Part shown: positions 36,214-48,071 of the stretch, in pieces
Layout of the letters: every line of letters starts with the position of its first letter
Position numbering within the stretch: position 1 is the first letter of the stretch
Program-made: the position numbers and the translations under genes
The notes under the pieces: model-generated
Database searches by the model: none
Told to the model about the DNA's origin: nothing
What the model saw: the letters and a program-made list of their open reading frames with translations, nothing else
DNA from: Sulfuritalea sp.
GTDB lineage: Bacteria; Pseudomonadota; Gammaproteobacteria; Burkholderiales; Rhodocyclaceae
Assembly: GCA_023229685.1 (NCBI GenBank)
Contig: JALNYT010000002.1
Location: 496,001 to 560,000, forward strand
Reading direction: 5' to 3'
DNA length: 64,000 bases

Positions 36214-37374
36214 TTATTGCGTTCGCTCCCGGCGATGGCTGCCGGCGGTGATTTCGATGTTGTACAGCCGGCATTCGAGCGCGCCGTTGTAGAGCGGAAT
36301 CTTGCGCGATGTCTGGAGCCGGATCAGCTTGGGCAGTCGCGTGTCGGCGGACAAGAACCAGCAACTCCAGCCGGCAAAGCGCTGCTTGAGTGCATCGCCC
36401 AGCAGCGGGTAGAAGGCAGCCAGTTCCTCCTCGCTGCCCAGGCGTTCGCCGTAGGGTGGATTGGCGACCAGCACACCTGCGGGGGCAGGGGCCGGTCGCG
36501 TCAGCAGGTCGGATGTTTCCAGCGTGACCAGACCGTCGATCCCGGCATGGGCGAGATTCTGCCGCGTGCGGGCGACGGCATCGGCGTCAATGTCGCTGCC
36601 ATACAGCGACAACGCGCCGGCCTCGCGGCGGCGCCCGGCGGCTTCGCGCTGCAGCGTGCGCCAGAGGCCGGCGTCGAAAGACTTGAGATGTTCAAAACCG
36701 AACTCCCCCGCCTCGCGTGACAGTCCTGGCGCGTCGTCGAGGCAGATCTGTGCTGCTTCGAGCAGGAAGGTGCCGCTGCCGCACATCGGATCGAGCAACG
36801 GTGCGCCCGGCTGCCAGCCGGACAGGCGCAGGATGCCGGCGGCGAGATTTTCCTTGAGCGGCGCACCGACCTTGGCCAGCTTGTGGCCGCGCAGGTAGAG
36901 CGGCTCGCCGGAGGTGTCGAGGTACAGCGTCGCCTGCTGTTCGGTGATGAAGAGGTGGATGCGGACCTCGGGATTCTTGGTATTGACGCTGGGGCGTCGT
37001 CCGGTCTCGGCACGGAAGCGGTCGCAGACGGCGTCCTTGACTTTGAGCGTGATGAACTCGAGGCTCTTGAGCGGCGAGCGGATCGCCGTGACATAGACGC
37101 GAATCGAGCGATCCACGGAAAACAGCTGCGACCAGTCCACGTCGTAGGCCAGTTGATAGACCTCGGCTTCGCCGCGATAGCCGCCATGCGCAATACGCGA
37201 CAAGACGCGTGTCGCGATGCGCGATTCAAGGTTGATGCGATAACCCGTCTCGAGGCTGCCATTGCAACTGGCGCCGCCCGGCACCGCTGCAACATCCTTG
37301 CCGCCGGCACCGGCGAGGTCTTCCGCGAGCAGGGCTTCGAGCCCGCGCGGGCAGGTGGCGAAATAGTGATTCAC
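36214..37374 (-). CDS. THUMP-domain class I SAM-dependent RNA methyltransferase (RlmL N-half type)
   Basis: This 386-residue enzyme matches the N-terminal m2G2445 methyltransferase half of RlmL, without the RlmK part. The ferredoxin-like/THUMP region covers roughly residues 1-155. The SAM motif is LLDPMCGSGTFLLEAAQI and the catalytic loop is VANPPYGERLG. It most likely modifies guanine N2 in 23S rRNA, but substrate assignment is by family. It is convergent with pilU and followed by hemJ on the other side. Confidence 0.88.
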   Translation of the reverse strand: MNHYFATCPRGLEALLAEDLAGAGGKDVAAVPGGASCNGSLETGYRINLESRIATRVLSRIAHGGYRGEAEVYQLAYDVDWSQLFSVDRSIRVYVTAIRSPLKSLEFITLKVKDAVCDRFRAETGRRPSVNTKNPEVRIHLFITEQQATLYLDTSGEPLYLRGHKLAKVGAPLKENLAAGILRLSGWQPGAPLLDPMCGSGTFLLEAAQICLDDAPGLSREAGEFGFEHLKSFDAGLWRTLQREAAGRRREAGALSLYGSDIDADAVARTRQNLAHAGIDGLVTLETSDLLTRPAPAPAGVLVANPPYGERLGSEEELAAFYPLLGDALKQRFAGWSCWFLSADTRLPKLIRLQTSRKIPLYNGALECRLYNIEITAGSHRRERTQ

Positions 37375-37390
37375 AATGGGAGACTCATGA

Positions 37391-37807
37391 CTAGAATGGT
37401 TTTACCACGGCCAGAATGCAGATCGCGATCAGCGCCAGCACCGGCACCTCGTTGAAGAAGCGAAACCACACGTGGCTCTTCGTCGTGGCGCCAGCCGCGA
37501 AGCCGGTGAGCAGCCGGCCGCACCAGACGTGATAGGCGATGAGACCGATGACCAGCGTGGTCTTGGCATGCAGCCAGCCACCCGTGAAACCGAAGCCGAA
37601 CCACAGCCACAGGCCCAGCCCCACCGCCAGCACGCCGATCGGCGTGACGAAGCGATAGAGCTTCTGCGCCATCAGCAGCAGGCGTTCCCGTTCGGCCACG
37701 CTGCCAGCCGGCACCATGGCGAGATTGACGAAAATCCGCGGCAGGTAGAACAGTCCGGCGAACCAGCTGACGACGAAAACGATGTGAAAGGCTTTTACCC
37801 AGAGCAT
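37391..37807 (-). CDS. hemJ: Protoporphyrinogen IX oxidase HemJ / CopD-like membrane protein
   Basis: This 138-residue protein has four transmembrane helices and the HemJ pattern WVKAFHIVFVVSWFAGLFYL with His8. The second conserved residue is Lys82 (WLHAKTTLVIG). HemJ oxidises protoporphyrinogen IX in bacteria lacking HemY/HemG. A CopD-family copper role is the older annotation of the same fold, but the His and Lys positions favour HemJ. It lies 10 bases after the SDR gene on the same strand. Confidence 0.85.
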   Translation of the reverse strand: MLWVKAFHIVFVVSWFAGLFYLPRIFVNLAMVPAGSVAERERLLLMAQKLYRFVTPIGVLAVGLGLWLWFGFGFTGGWLHAKTTLVIGLIAYHVWCGRLLTGFAAGATTKSHVWFRFFNEVPVLALIAICILAVVKPF

Positions 37808-37817
37808 GGTGCTTCCT

Positions 37818-38684
37818 CTATAAAGCGGCCGGGATTCCTGCGGCCACGGTCGGGTAGCGCAGGCGCAGGCGCAGTTCCCGCTTCATCCGCGTGTTGTCCA
37901 TGCGGCGTGACTCGTTCATGAACGACCACTGCAGCGGCGGCACCGCACGGCGCACCTGCTCGCGCGGCAGGCGCGGCGCCCGCGGCAACGCAAAGGCGTC
38001 GGCCAGGGCATCGAACCATTCGCCCATCGCCAGCGCCGAGTCGTCATTGATGTTGTACACCCGATTGGGCCGCCCGCGCTGCAGCGCAGCGATGCAGGCA
38101 CGACCGAGGTCATCGGCGTGGATGTGGTTGGTATGGCTGTCCTCCGCCGCCAGCATCAGGGGCAGGCCCTGGCGCAGCCGCTGTAGCGGCAAGCGGTCGG
38201 CGGCATAGATGCCGGGCGCGCGCAGGATGCTGACGCGACAACGGCGTCCCCGCTGGCGGCCGAATTGACGCAAGCGCCGTTCCGCGTCTACCCGCCGCGC
38301 CGCGCGCGCCGACTGTGCCGCGGGTACGCGCGTTTCGCTGACCCGGGCGCCGCCACAATCGCCATAAACACCGCTGGTGCTGATGTAAACCAGCTGGCGT
38401 GGTAGACTTTTTCCGCGTCGCAAAATGGCAAGCAGATTTCGTGTGCGTGTGTCGCCTGTGCCTTGCGGCGGAGGCGGTGCGCTGTGGATCACCGCATCCG
38501 AGATGCCGGCCAGTCGCTTCAGGGTCCCGGGCAGGTCCAGATCGCCCTCGATCTGCGTTACGCCCAGTGCCGCCAGTTGCGGGTCGCGTTGACGCACCAG
38601 CGCCAGCACATGCCAGCGCAGCACGAGTTGCGGCAGCGCGCGGCGCACCACGTCACCGCAACCAATGATCAGCAATCTACGCAT
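37818..38684 (-). CDS. NAD(P)-dependent SDR/epimerase-like protein (YeeZ type)
   Basis: This 288-residue extended short-chain dehydrogenase-like protein starts at the ATG at 38684 (MRRLLIIGCGDVVRRAL), with a slightly degenerate nucleotide-binding glycine motif. YISTSGVYGDCGG supplies the catalytic-type Tyr region, but the YxxxK spacing is altered (downstream segment ARAARRVDAERRL has no YxxxK). HTNHIHADDLGRACIAAL is the conserved C-terminal motif. It resembles E. coli YeeZ; the substrate is unknown. It is divergent from the ferredoxin-reductase gene with 14 bases between starts. Confidence 0.75.
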   Translation of the reverse strand: MRRLLIIGCGDVVRRALPQLVLRWHVLALVRQRDPQLAALGVTQIEGDLDLPGTLKRLAGISDAVIHSAPPPPQGTGDTRTRNLLAILRRGKSLPRQLVYISTSGVYGDCGGARVSETRVPAAQSARAARRVDAERRLRQFGRQRGRRCRVSILRAPGIYAADRLPLQRLRQGLPLMLAAEDSHTNHIHADDLGRACIAALQRGRPNRVYNINDDSALAMGEWFDALADAFALPRAPRLPREQVRRAVPPLQWSFMNESRRMDNTRMKRELRLRLRYPTVAAGIPAAL

Positions 38685-38698
38685 CGGACAATTATCGC

Positions 38699-39745
38699 AT
38701 GGCCCCAGCCGCCTCATTTCACGTCACCCTTCAGCCCAGCGGGCACAGCTTCACCACCGACGGCAGCGACTCCGTGTTGCAGGCCGCTCTCGCCGCCGGG
38801 CTCACGCTGCCCTATGGCTGTCGCAATGGCGCTTGCGGCGCCTGCAAGGGCAAGGTGCTCGACGGGTTGGTGGATCACGGCGCGGCGGAGGAGCAGGCCT
38901 TGTCCGCGGCGGACCGCGCCAGCGGCCTGGCATTGTTCTGTTGCGCAAAGGCGCTTTCCGACTTGGTGCTCGAATGTCGCGAGGTGGGCACCGCGAAGGA
39001 CATCCCGGTCAAGATCATGCCCTGCCGGGTGCAGAAGATCGAGCGGGTGGCGGACGACGTGATCGTGTTGAAGCTCAAATTGCCAGCCAACGAGCGTTTG
39101 CAGTTTCTCGCCGGCCAGTACATCGAGTTCCTGCTGAAGGACGGCAAGCGCCGTGCTTTCTCGATTGCCAATGCGCCGCATGATGACGGCTTCCTGCAAG
39201 TGCATGTCCGCCTGATCGCCGGCGGCGAATTCACCCAGCATGTGTTTTCCGCCATGAAGGAAAAAGACATCCTGCGCTTTCAGGGCCCCTACGGCAGTTT
39301 CTTCCTGCGCGAGGAATCGGCCAAGCCCATGATTCTGCTCGCCGGCGGCACCGGCTTTGCGCCGATCAAGGCGCTGGTCGAGCATGCCATTCACAACCAG
39401 ATCACGCGACCGCTGGAAATCTACTGGGGTGCGCGCAACCGCGCCGGGCTCTACCTGCCAGACCTGCCTGCAGGCTGGGCCGCCGCGTACAGCCATATCC
39501 GCTATGAACCGGTGCTGTCCGACGCGACCGCCGGGGACGCGTGGGCCGGACGCACCGGCCTGGTCCACCGCGCCGTACTGGAAGACCACGCCGACCTCTC
39601 CGCTTATCAGGTCTATGCCTGCGGGGCGCCGGCCATGATCGACGCTGCGCGTGAGGAGTTTGCCGCGCATGGCATGCCACTCGAAGAATTTTTCGCCGAC
39701 GCTTTTACTTTTGCGCCAGTAGTGACTGCCGCGACGCCTGCTTGA
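38699..39745 (+). CDS. 2Fe-2S/FAD/NAD(P)H reductase (CDP-6-deoxyglucoseen reductase-like)
   Basis: This 348-residue electron-transfer protein has an N-terminal plant-type [2Fe-2S] domain, Cys41, Cys46, Cys49 (YGCRNGACGACKG) and Cys81/82, then a ferredoxin-reductase module. RRAFSIANAPHD is the FAD motif and LLAGGTGFAPIKALVEHAI the NAD(P)H motif. Homologues are named after AscD of sugar biosynthesis, but in betaproteobacteria it usually stands alone, so a generic oxygenase or iron-reduction partner is more likely. Confidence 0.85.
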   Translation: MAPAASFHVTLQPSGHSFTTDGSDSVLQAALAAGLTLPYGCRNGACGACKGKVLDGLVDHGAAEEQALSAADRASGLALFCCAKALSDLVLECREVGTAKDIPVKIMPCRVQKIERVADDVIVLKLKLPANERLQFLAGQYIEFLLKDGKRRAFSIANAPHDDGFLQVHVRLIAGGEFTQHVFSAMKEKDILRFQGPYGSFFLREESAKPMILLAGGTGFAPIKALVEHAIHNQITRPLEIYWGARNRAGLYLPDLPAGWAAAYSHIRYEPVLSDATAGDAWAGRTGLVHRAVLEDHADLSAYQVYACGAPAMIDAAREEFAAHGMPLEEFFADAFTFAPVVTAATPA

Positions 39746-39788
39746 TTGTCTGGCACCAACGCATGGCGCGGCAGTACTTCCCTCGGAG

Positions 39789-40502
39789 CTATTCGCCCAG
39801 ATAAGCGGTGCGCACGCGTGAATCGGCGAGCAGTGCCGCCGAGCTGTCGGCCAGCGTGATCACCCCGCTTTCCATGACATAGCCGCGCGCGCAGACCTCC
39901 AGCGCCAGGCGTGCGTTTTGTTCCACCAGCAGTATGGTCATGCCCTCGGCAGCGACCTTGCGCACCACCTCGAACACCTTTTGCACCATCAACGGGGCCA
40001 GGCCCATCGAAGGTTCGTCGAGCAGCAGCAGCCGGGGACGGCCCATCAGCGCGCGGCCGATGGCGAGCATTTGCTGCTCGCCGCCGGACAGGGTGCCGGC
40101 GACTTGCGCCCGGCGTTCCAGCAGGCGCGGCAGCAAGTCGTAGATCCGCTCCAGATCAGCGGCAATGGCATTGGCATCATGGCGATGATAGGCGCCCATC
40201 ATAAGATTTTCGGCGACGGTGAGTCGGGCAAACACGCCGCGGCCTTCGGGTACCAGGGCCAGGCCCTTGCCGATCAGTTCGTGGCTCGGCAGCGTTTCGA
40301 TGCGTTGATTGCCATAGCGGATCTCGCCGCGCGAGGGAATCATGCGCGCCAGTGCCTTGAGCGTGGAGGTCTTGCCGGCGCCGTTGGCGCCGATCAGGCA
40401 AACCATCTCGCCCTCCTCGACGGCGAAGGAGATGCGCTTCACGGCCGCAATTCCACCGTAGTGGACCTCCAGATTCAGCGCCTCAAGCAGTGCTTGCGCC
40501 AA
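39789..40502 (-). CDS. livF: Branched-chain amino acid ABC transporter ATP-binding protein LivF
   Basis: This ATPase of the HAAT family contains Walker A LIGANGAGKTSTLKALARM, the signature LSGGEQQMLAIGRAL and Walker B RLLLLDEPSMGLAPLM. No ATG is suitably placed. A TTG at 40502, with GAGG upstream inside the end of livG, gives 237 residues, the usual LivF length. The open frame extends further upstream inside livG, but that part is not LivF-like. It is last in livKHMGF. Confidence 0.92.
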   Translation of the reverse strand: MAQALLEALNLEVHYGGIAAVKRISFAVEEGEMVCLIGANGAGKTSTLKALARMIPSRGEIRYGNQRIETLPSHELIGKGLALVPEGRGVFARLTVAENLMMGAYHRHDANAIAADLERIYDLLPRLLERRAQVAGTLSGGEQQMLAIGRALMGRPRLLLLDEPSMGLAPLMVQKVFEVVRKVAAEGMTILLVEQNARLALEVCARGYVMESGVITLADSSAALLADSRVRTAYLGE

Positions 40503-41253
40503 GATAGGCCTCGATGACGATTGGGTTGGCGCGAACGGCTTCGGGCACATCCTCGGCGATTTTTTCGCCATAGTCGAGCACGGCGACGCGGTCGCACAGC
40601 CCCATCACCAGCTTGACGTCGTGCTCGATCAGCAGCACGGTCAGCCCGTCGCGGCGCAACCCTTCGATCAGACTGCGCAGGGCCGTGGTCTCGGTCGCGT
40701 TCATGCCGGCGACGGGTTCGTCGAGGGCCAGCAGTCTGGGTTCGGTGGCTAGCGCACGCGCGATTTCGAGCCGGCGCTGGTCGCCATAGGAAAGCTGGCG
40801 GGCCAGATCGTTGGCATGATCGGCGATGCCGACATAGTGCAGCAGTTCCTCCGCCCGGTGGCGAATTCCGGCTTCCTCGGCGCGTTCCGCGCGGGTGCGC
40901 AGGATGGCGCTGAAGACGCCGGCGCGCGTGCGGACATGACGGCCGACCATGACATTTTCCAGCGCGGTCATGTTGGCGAAGAGACGAATATTCTGGAAGG
41001 TGCGCGCGATACCGGCAGCGGCCACCGCATGCGGGCTTCCGAGATCCAGCGCCTTGCCGGCAAACTGCACCTCGCCGCTGTCGCGCGCGTAGAGTCCGGT
41101 GAACACGTTGAACAGCGTCGTCTTGCCGGCGCCGTTGGGCCCGATCAGGCCGTAGATTTCCCCGCTGCGAATGGTCAGCGAGACGTCCTTGAGCGCCTGC
41201 ACGCCGCCGAAGCGCTTGCCGATGTTGCGGGCTTCGAGAAGGATGTCGTTCAT
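40483..41253 (-). CDS. livG: Branched-chain amino acid ABC transporter ATP-binding protein LivG
   Basis: LivG (256 residues) has Walker A GLIGPNGAGKTTLFNVFTGL, signature ARQLSYGDQRRLEIARAL and Walker B LLALDEPVAGMNATET, plus the LivG C-terminal VLDYGEKIAEDVPEAVRANP. It partners with LivF under the LivHM permease. Its end overlaps the livF start by 20 bases. Repeat copy D separates it from livM. Confidence 0.96.
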   Translation of the reverse strand: MNDILLEARNIGKRFGGVQALKDVSLTIRSGEIYGLIGPNGAGKTTLFNVFTGLYARDSGEVQFAGKALDLGSPHAVAAAGIARTFQNIRLFANMTALENVMVGRHVRTRAGVFSAILRTRAERAEEAGIRHRAEELLHYVGIADHANDLARQLSYGDQRRLEIARALATEPRLLALDEPVAGMNATETTALRSLIEGLRRDGLTVLLIEHDVKLVMGLCDRVAVLDYGEKIAEDVPEAVRANPIVIEAYLGASTA

Positions 41254-41270
41254 CGCGGGGAAACCTCTTT

Positions 41271-41344
41271 AGCCACAGAGGACACAGAGATCACAGAGAA
41301 AACCTTTCTTGCCTTTCTCTGTGCCCTCTGTGTCCTCTGTGGCT
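41271..41344. repeat. Dispersed inverted-repeat element, copy D
   Basis: A 74-base element lies between livM and livG. The left arm AGCCACAGAGGACACAGAG continues ATCACAGAGAAAA, and the right arm is CTTTCTCTGTGCCCTC followed by TGTGTCCTCTGTGGCT. Its interior TTGCCTTTCTCTGTG is shared with copy B, so copies B and D are the closest pair. Confidence 0.9.
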
Positions 41345-41357
41345 AATGGTTTTGACT

Positions 41358-42406
<1,049 letters not shown>

Positions 42407-42410
<4 letters not shown>

Positions 42411-43393
42411 GCGCGCTCCGAGACACGCTCGCCAAGCAGGCCCGAGGGGCGGAACACCAGGACCAGAATCAGCATCAGGAACGCAAACACGTCCTGGTAG
42501 TTGCTGCCGAAGAGCACGAAGTTCCCGCCGTCCGCGCATTGCGCGCTCAGCCAGCCATGCGCCATGGGCCAGCTGCAGAGGTCGGTTAGCTCGCCGACGT
42601 AACCGGTGCCGAGCGCTTCCACCAGACCGAGCAGAATGCCGCCGAGCATGGCGCCGGCGATGTTGCCGATGCCGCCCAGTACCGCCGCGGAGAAGGCCTT
42701 GAGGCCGAGGCTGAAGCCCATCGTGTAATGGGCGATGCCGTAATAGCTGCCGTACATGACGCCGGCCACGGCGCCCAACCCGGCGCCGATGACAAAGGTG
42801 GCGGCGATCACGCGATTGGCGTTGACCCCCATCAGGCCAGCAATGTGCACATTTTCCGCGGTGGCGCGAATCGCGATGCCGAAACGGGTGCGATAGACGA
42901 ACCAGGAGAGGCCCGCCATCATCGCCAATGACAAAAGAATGATCGCGATCTGCACGCTGCTGATCGCCGCACCGCCGATGCCGAACACCCGGTTGTCGAT
43001 GATCTGCGGAAAGGCCAGCGGATTGCGGCCCCAGGCCAGCAGGGCCAGATGCTGCAGGATGATCGACATGCCGATGGCGGTGATCAGCGGCGCCAGGCGC
43101 GGGGCGTGACGCAGCGGACGATAGGCCACGCGTTCGAGCAGATAGCCCATGATCATGCAGGCCGGAATCGCCGCCATGACGCCGGCGAGGACGATCACCA
43201 GCGGCGGCAGGTGGCTGCCGGCCAGCGAGGTGATGACGGAAAAGGCCACCATGGCGCCGATCATCACCACTTCGCCGTGGGCGAAGTTGATCAATTGAAT
43301 CACCCCATAGACCATCGTGTAGCCGAGTGCGACAACGGCATACACGCTGCCGGTGGTAAGGCCGTTGATGATCTGCTGGAGCAGGATGTCCAT
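42407..43393 (-). CDS. livH: Branched-chain amino acid ABC transporter permease LivH
   Basis: LivH (328 residues) starts MDILLQQIINGLTTGSVYAV and contains GYTMVYGVIQLINFAHGEVV and the coupling loop RTRFGIAIRATAENVHIAGL, all typical of this permease. A stretch around residues 265-285 (DLCSWPMAHGWLSAQCADGG) is a periplasmic loop insertion seen in some family members. It lies downstream of the livK terminator and begins the livHMGF part. Confidence 0.95.
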
Positions 43394-43452
43394 GTACGTA
43401 TCGGGCGAATCCTCTGGGGATACCGTCCCCGGCTTCCCGCCGGAGACATGAA

Positions 43453-43486
43453 AACGGGGAAGCCGCCGGAGGGCGGCTTCCCCGTT
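43453..43486 (-). terminator. Terminator/attenuator between livK and livH
   Basis: On the minus strand a perfect 15-bp stem AACGGGGAAGCCGCC-CTCC-GGCGGCTTCCCCGTT runs into TTTC. It follows the livK stop by about 15 bases and precedes livH, so it should reduce permease expression relative to the binding protein. Confidence 0.85.
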
Positions 43487-43501
43487 CGTTTCAGCAGATG
43501 C

Positions 43502-44860
43502 TTACTTCTTCGCGGGGGCAGCGGGAGCCGGAGCCGCCGCGGCCGGTGCAGGTGCAGGTGCAGCAGCCGGAGTAGTGGCGACAGCGGAGGCGGCAGCAGG
43601 AGCAGCGGCACCGGTACCAGCAGGAGTCGGCGCTGGCGCTACGGCGGCAGGAGCGGTGGCCTGCGCATACTCATCCAGCGTCATCGACTTGCCGCTCTTG
43701 AGGATCGCCACCGGCGTGATCTTGCCTTCCTTCAAGGTAAAGATCGTCATCTCGGCATCCTTGCGATCGCCTTTTTCGTCGAACTGGATGTTGCCGCTGG
43801 CACCGTTGTAATTGCTCGCGGCCAGTGCCGGCAGGTATTTCGCCGGGTCGGGCGAATCGGCCTTCTTCATCGCGGCAATCAGCAGGCTGGCGGCGTCGTA
43901 GGTGAAGGGCGAGTAGAGGATGGGATCGACCTTGAACTTGGCCTTGTAGGCGTCGAGGAACTTCTTGCCTGCGGCCTGGACCGGAATGCCGGCCTGCGAG
44001 CAGAGCAGCCCTTCGGCGGCCGGGCCGGCGAGTTCAGCCATCTTGTCGGTGCAGGCACCATCACCAAAGGCGAATACGGCGGTCATCTTCAACTCGCGCG
44101 CCTGCTTGATCAGGGGACCGGCGGTGGCATCCATGCCGCCGTAGAACACGGCGTCGGGTTTCTTGCCCTTGATCTTGGTCAGCACGGCCTTCCAGTCCAC
44201 CGTCTTGTCGGTCCCCTTCTCGCGCGGCAGAACCTTGACGCCGGCAGCCTTGAGGGTTTTCTCGACTTCGTTGGCGAGGCCTTCGCCGTAGGCCGTTGCG
44301 TCATCGATCACGGCGACGGTCTTCGGCTTGGTCTGGCCGACAAGGTAGTTGGCCACGGCCGGGCCCTGCTGGTCGTCACGGCCGACCACCCGGAACACGC
44401 CCTTGAAGCCCTGCTCTGTCAGCGCCGGATTGGTGGCCGAGCCGGAGATCATCGGCAACCCGGCCTGGTTGTAAATGGCCGAGGCGGGAATGGTGGTGCC
44501 GGAATTGAGGTGGCCGACAACGCCGGCGACTTTGGCATCGACCAGCTTTTGCGCCACGGTGTTGCCCACTTTCGGATCGGACTGGTCGTCTTCCGACATC
44601 AGTTCGAACTTGACCTTCTTGCCGCCGAGGCTTACGCCGCTGGCATTAGCTTCGTCGACGGCGAGGCGGGCGCCGTTCTCGTTGTCCTTGCCCAGATGCG
44701 CAATGCCGCCAGTGAGCGGGGCCACGCTGCCGATCTTGATCACCATGGGTGCCGGCGGAGGTGGCGGCGGCGGCGGCGGGGGTGGTTCCTCCTTGCCGCA
44801 ACCCAGCAGGGCAACAGCGGCAATTACGGAGAGCGCGAGGGCATTGGAGGGCAGATTCAT
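43502..44860 (-). CDS. livK: Branched-chain amino acid-type ABC transporter binding lipoprotein
   Basis: This 452-residue periplasmic-binding protein of the Leu/Ile/Val family is lipid-anchored: lipobox ALLGC with Cys21. An 11-proline linker (residues 26-36) leads to the binding domain, which starts MVIKIGSVAPLTGGIAHLG and includes HLNSGTTIPASAIYNQAGLP and VAVIDDATAYGEGLANEVEK. The last 60 or so residues are an Ala/Pro/Thr-rich tail not needed for the fold. The ligand could be an amino acid, amide or aromatic acid. It is first in the operon and followed by an attenuating hairpin. Confidence 0.92.
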   Translation of the reverse strand: MNLPSNALALSVIAAVALLGCGKEEPPPPPPPPPPPAPMVIKIGSVAPLTGGIAHLGKDNENGARLAVDEANASGVSLGGKKVKFELMSEDDQSDPKVGNTVAQKLVDAKVAGVVGHLNSGTTIPASAIYNQAGLPMISGSATNPALTEQGFKGVFRVVGRDDQQGPAVANYLVGQTKPKTVAVIDDATAYGEGLANEVEKTLKAAGVKVLPREKGTDKTVDWKAVLTKIKGKKPDAVFYGGMDATAGPLIKQARELKMTAVFAFGDGACTDKMAELAGPAAEGLLCSQAGIPVQAAGKKFLDAYKAKFKVDPILYSPFTYDAASLLIAAMKKADSPDPAKYLPALAASNYNGASGNIQFDEKGDRKDAEMTIFTLKEGKITPVAILKSGKSMTLDEYAQATAPAAVAPAPTPAGTGAAAPAAASAVATTPAAAPAPAPAAAAPAPAAPAKK

Positions 44861-44925
44861 GGCAAGGCTCCGTTCAGTTCGGGGAATAGCCGGATGATAC
44901 GTCGGATGGCAAATCAGCCGCGTGG

Positions 44926-44954
44926 ATTCTTGCCTTCTGCCATGGACTTGTCAA
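44926..44954 (-). promoter_or_regulatory. Putative promoter of livKHMGF
   Basis: On the minus strand TTGACA (44954-44949) and AAGAAT (44931-44926, 4/6) are 17 bases apart, with a predicted start near 44919 and an untranslated leader of about 60 bases before livK. The rest of the 44861-45130 gap holds the cytochrome terminator and no gene. Confidence 0.5.
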
Positions 44955-45072
44955 TGCCGTCGGAGTGCGGTCGCCGTGACGCAACATCCCGCCCGGGATA
45001 CCGTCCTCGGCCGGGCGCCGGGCTTTGCACGTCTTCGCTTTGCGTGCCTGGGATTCCCCTTCGGGGGCAGGC

Positions 45073-45108
45073 AAAAAAAAGCCAGCCCCGCGCTTGGCGG
45101 GACTGGCC
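45073..45108 (-). terminator. Rho-independent terminator of the small cytochrome c gene
   Basis: On the minus strand GCCAGTCCCGC-CAAG-CGCGGGGCTGGC (one wobble pair) is followed by eight T residues, 23 bases after the cytochrome stop. Confidence 0.9.
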
Positions 45109-45130
45109 TTCCTGCGGTCTGTCAGCAGAA

Positions 45131-45439
45131 TTACTTGGCGCCAGCGAGAATCCACTTGACCAGGGTCTTTATATCCTCGTCCTTGACCGCAACGTTCGGC
45201 GGCATCGGAATCGGACCCCAAACGCCCTTGCCGCCTGCCCTGACCTTGGCAGCCAGCATGGCCTCGTCGGAGGCCTTGTACTTCTTGGCGACGTCCTGAT
45301 AGGAAGGACCGACCAGCTTCTTGTCGACAGCGTGGCAAGCCAGGCAACCGCTCTTGGTGGCCAGTTCCTTGTTGGCGAAAGCCGGGGCAGAAGCCAGAAC
45401 GCCGGCAGCAACCAGTGCGGAGATCAATACCGATTTCAT
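45131..45439 (-). CDS. Class I cytochrome c (c551/c552/c8 type)
   Basis: This 102-residue monoheme electron carrier has a Sec signal (MKSVLISALVAAGVLASAPAFA), CLACH at residues 32-36, and axial Met79 in PIPMPPN. The final helix DEDIKTLVKWILAGAK is typical. It probably shuttles electrons in the periplasm between the bc1 complex and terminal reductases or oxidases. It is monocistronic: its own terminator follows and the upstream gene is separate. Confidence 0.94.
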   Translation of the reverse strand: MKSVLISALVAAGVLASAPAFANKELATKSGCLACHAVDKKLVGPSYQDVAKKYKASDEAMLAAKVRAGGKGVWGPIPMPPNVAVKDEDIKTLVKWILAGAK

Positions 45440-45525
45440 GTTGAATTCCTTGTGTAGGGGTAAGAATAGATTGGGACAAACACCGCGAATGCTACCGGAT
45501 TCATGTTGTGAAAAAATGCTCTAAA

Positions 45526-47514
<1,989 letters not shown>

Positions 47515-47594
47515 GGCAAGTCCAAGCGGAAGCCCCAACTATACCCGATAAAATTAGTCGGGTATAGCCTTTGGGGTCCTGCTGGGCCGGCCGC

Positions 47595-47987
47595 TCAGAT
47601 CCCCATCTTTTCGAAGATCTTGTCGAGTTTTTCCTGCAGCGTGGCGGCCGTGAAGGGCTTGACGATATAGCCCGAGGCCCCCGCCTGGACGGCAGCGGTG
47701 ATGTTTTCTTTCTTCGCTTCGGTGGTGATCATGAGAAACGGCAGGGTCTTCAGCTTGGCATCGGCGCGCACAGTCTGCAGCAGCGTGAGTCCGTCCATAT
47801 TGGGCATGTTCCAGTCCGAAACCACGAACTCGAAACCTCCTTCGCGCAACTTGGCCAGCGCCACGGCACCATCCTCGGCTTCCTCGACGTTGGTTAAACC
47901 GAGCTCCTTCAACAGGTTGCGCACAATGCGGCGCATGGTCGCAAAGTCGTCGACCACCAGAAACTTGAGTGAGCTGCGGTCGGGCAT
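47595..47987 (-). CDS. cheY: Chemotaxis response regulator CheY
   Basis: This 130-residue single-domain receiver has the acidic pair Asp13/Asp14 (FLVVDDFATMRR), phospho-acceptor Asp58 (VVSDWNMPNMDG), Thr88/89 (FLMITTEAKKENI) and Lys110 (GYIVKPFTAATLQEKL). The sequence pattern is that of true CheY, the flagellar-switch effector. It is an orphan here: no other che or fli gene lies in the window. The start is ATG 47987; an upstream start would add ten unlike residues. Confidence 0.92.
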   Translation of the reverse strand: MPDRSSLKFLVVDDFATMRRIVRNLLKELGLTNVEEAEDGAVALAKLREGGFEFVVSDWNMPNMDGLTLLQTVRADAKLKTLPFLMITTEAKKENITAAVQAGASGYIVKPFTAATLQEKLDKIFEKMGI

Positions 47988-48071
47988 GGTCTGGTCCGTG
48001 CGGATGGCGAATAGCACGCACTATGCCTCAAGCCGGAGGGGGCTAAAACCGCGAATACGGGCGGGAACCGC

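Noticed and set aside
43049..45457. 802-codon plus-strand frame
   Set aside because: It runs antisense through livH, livK and the cytochrome gene and crosses their terminators; low-complexity translation.
45505..45525. TTGATTTAG-type sequence upstream of the small cytochrome c gene as an FNR site
   Set aside because: Only one half-site is present (TTGAT); the second half reads AGCAT and does not match ATCAA.
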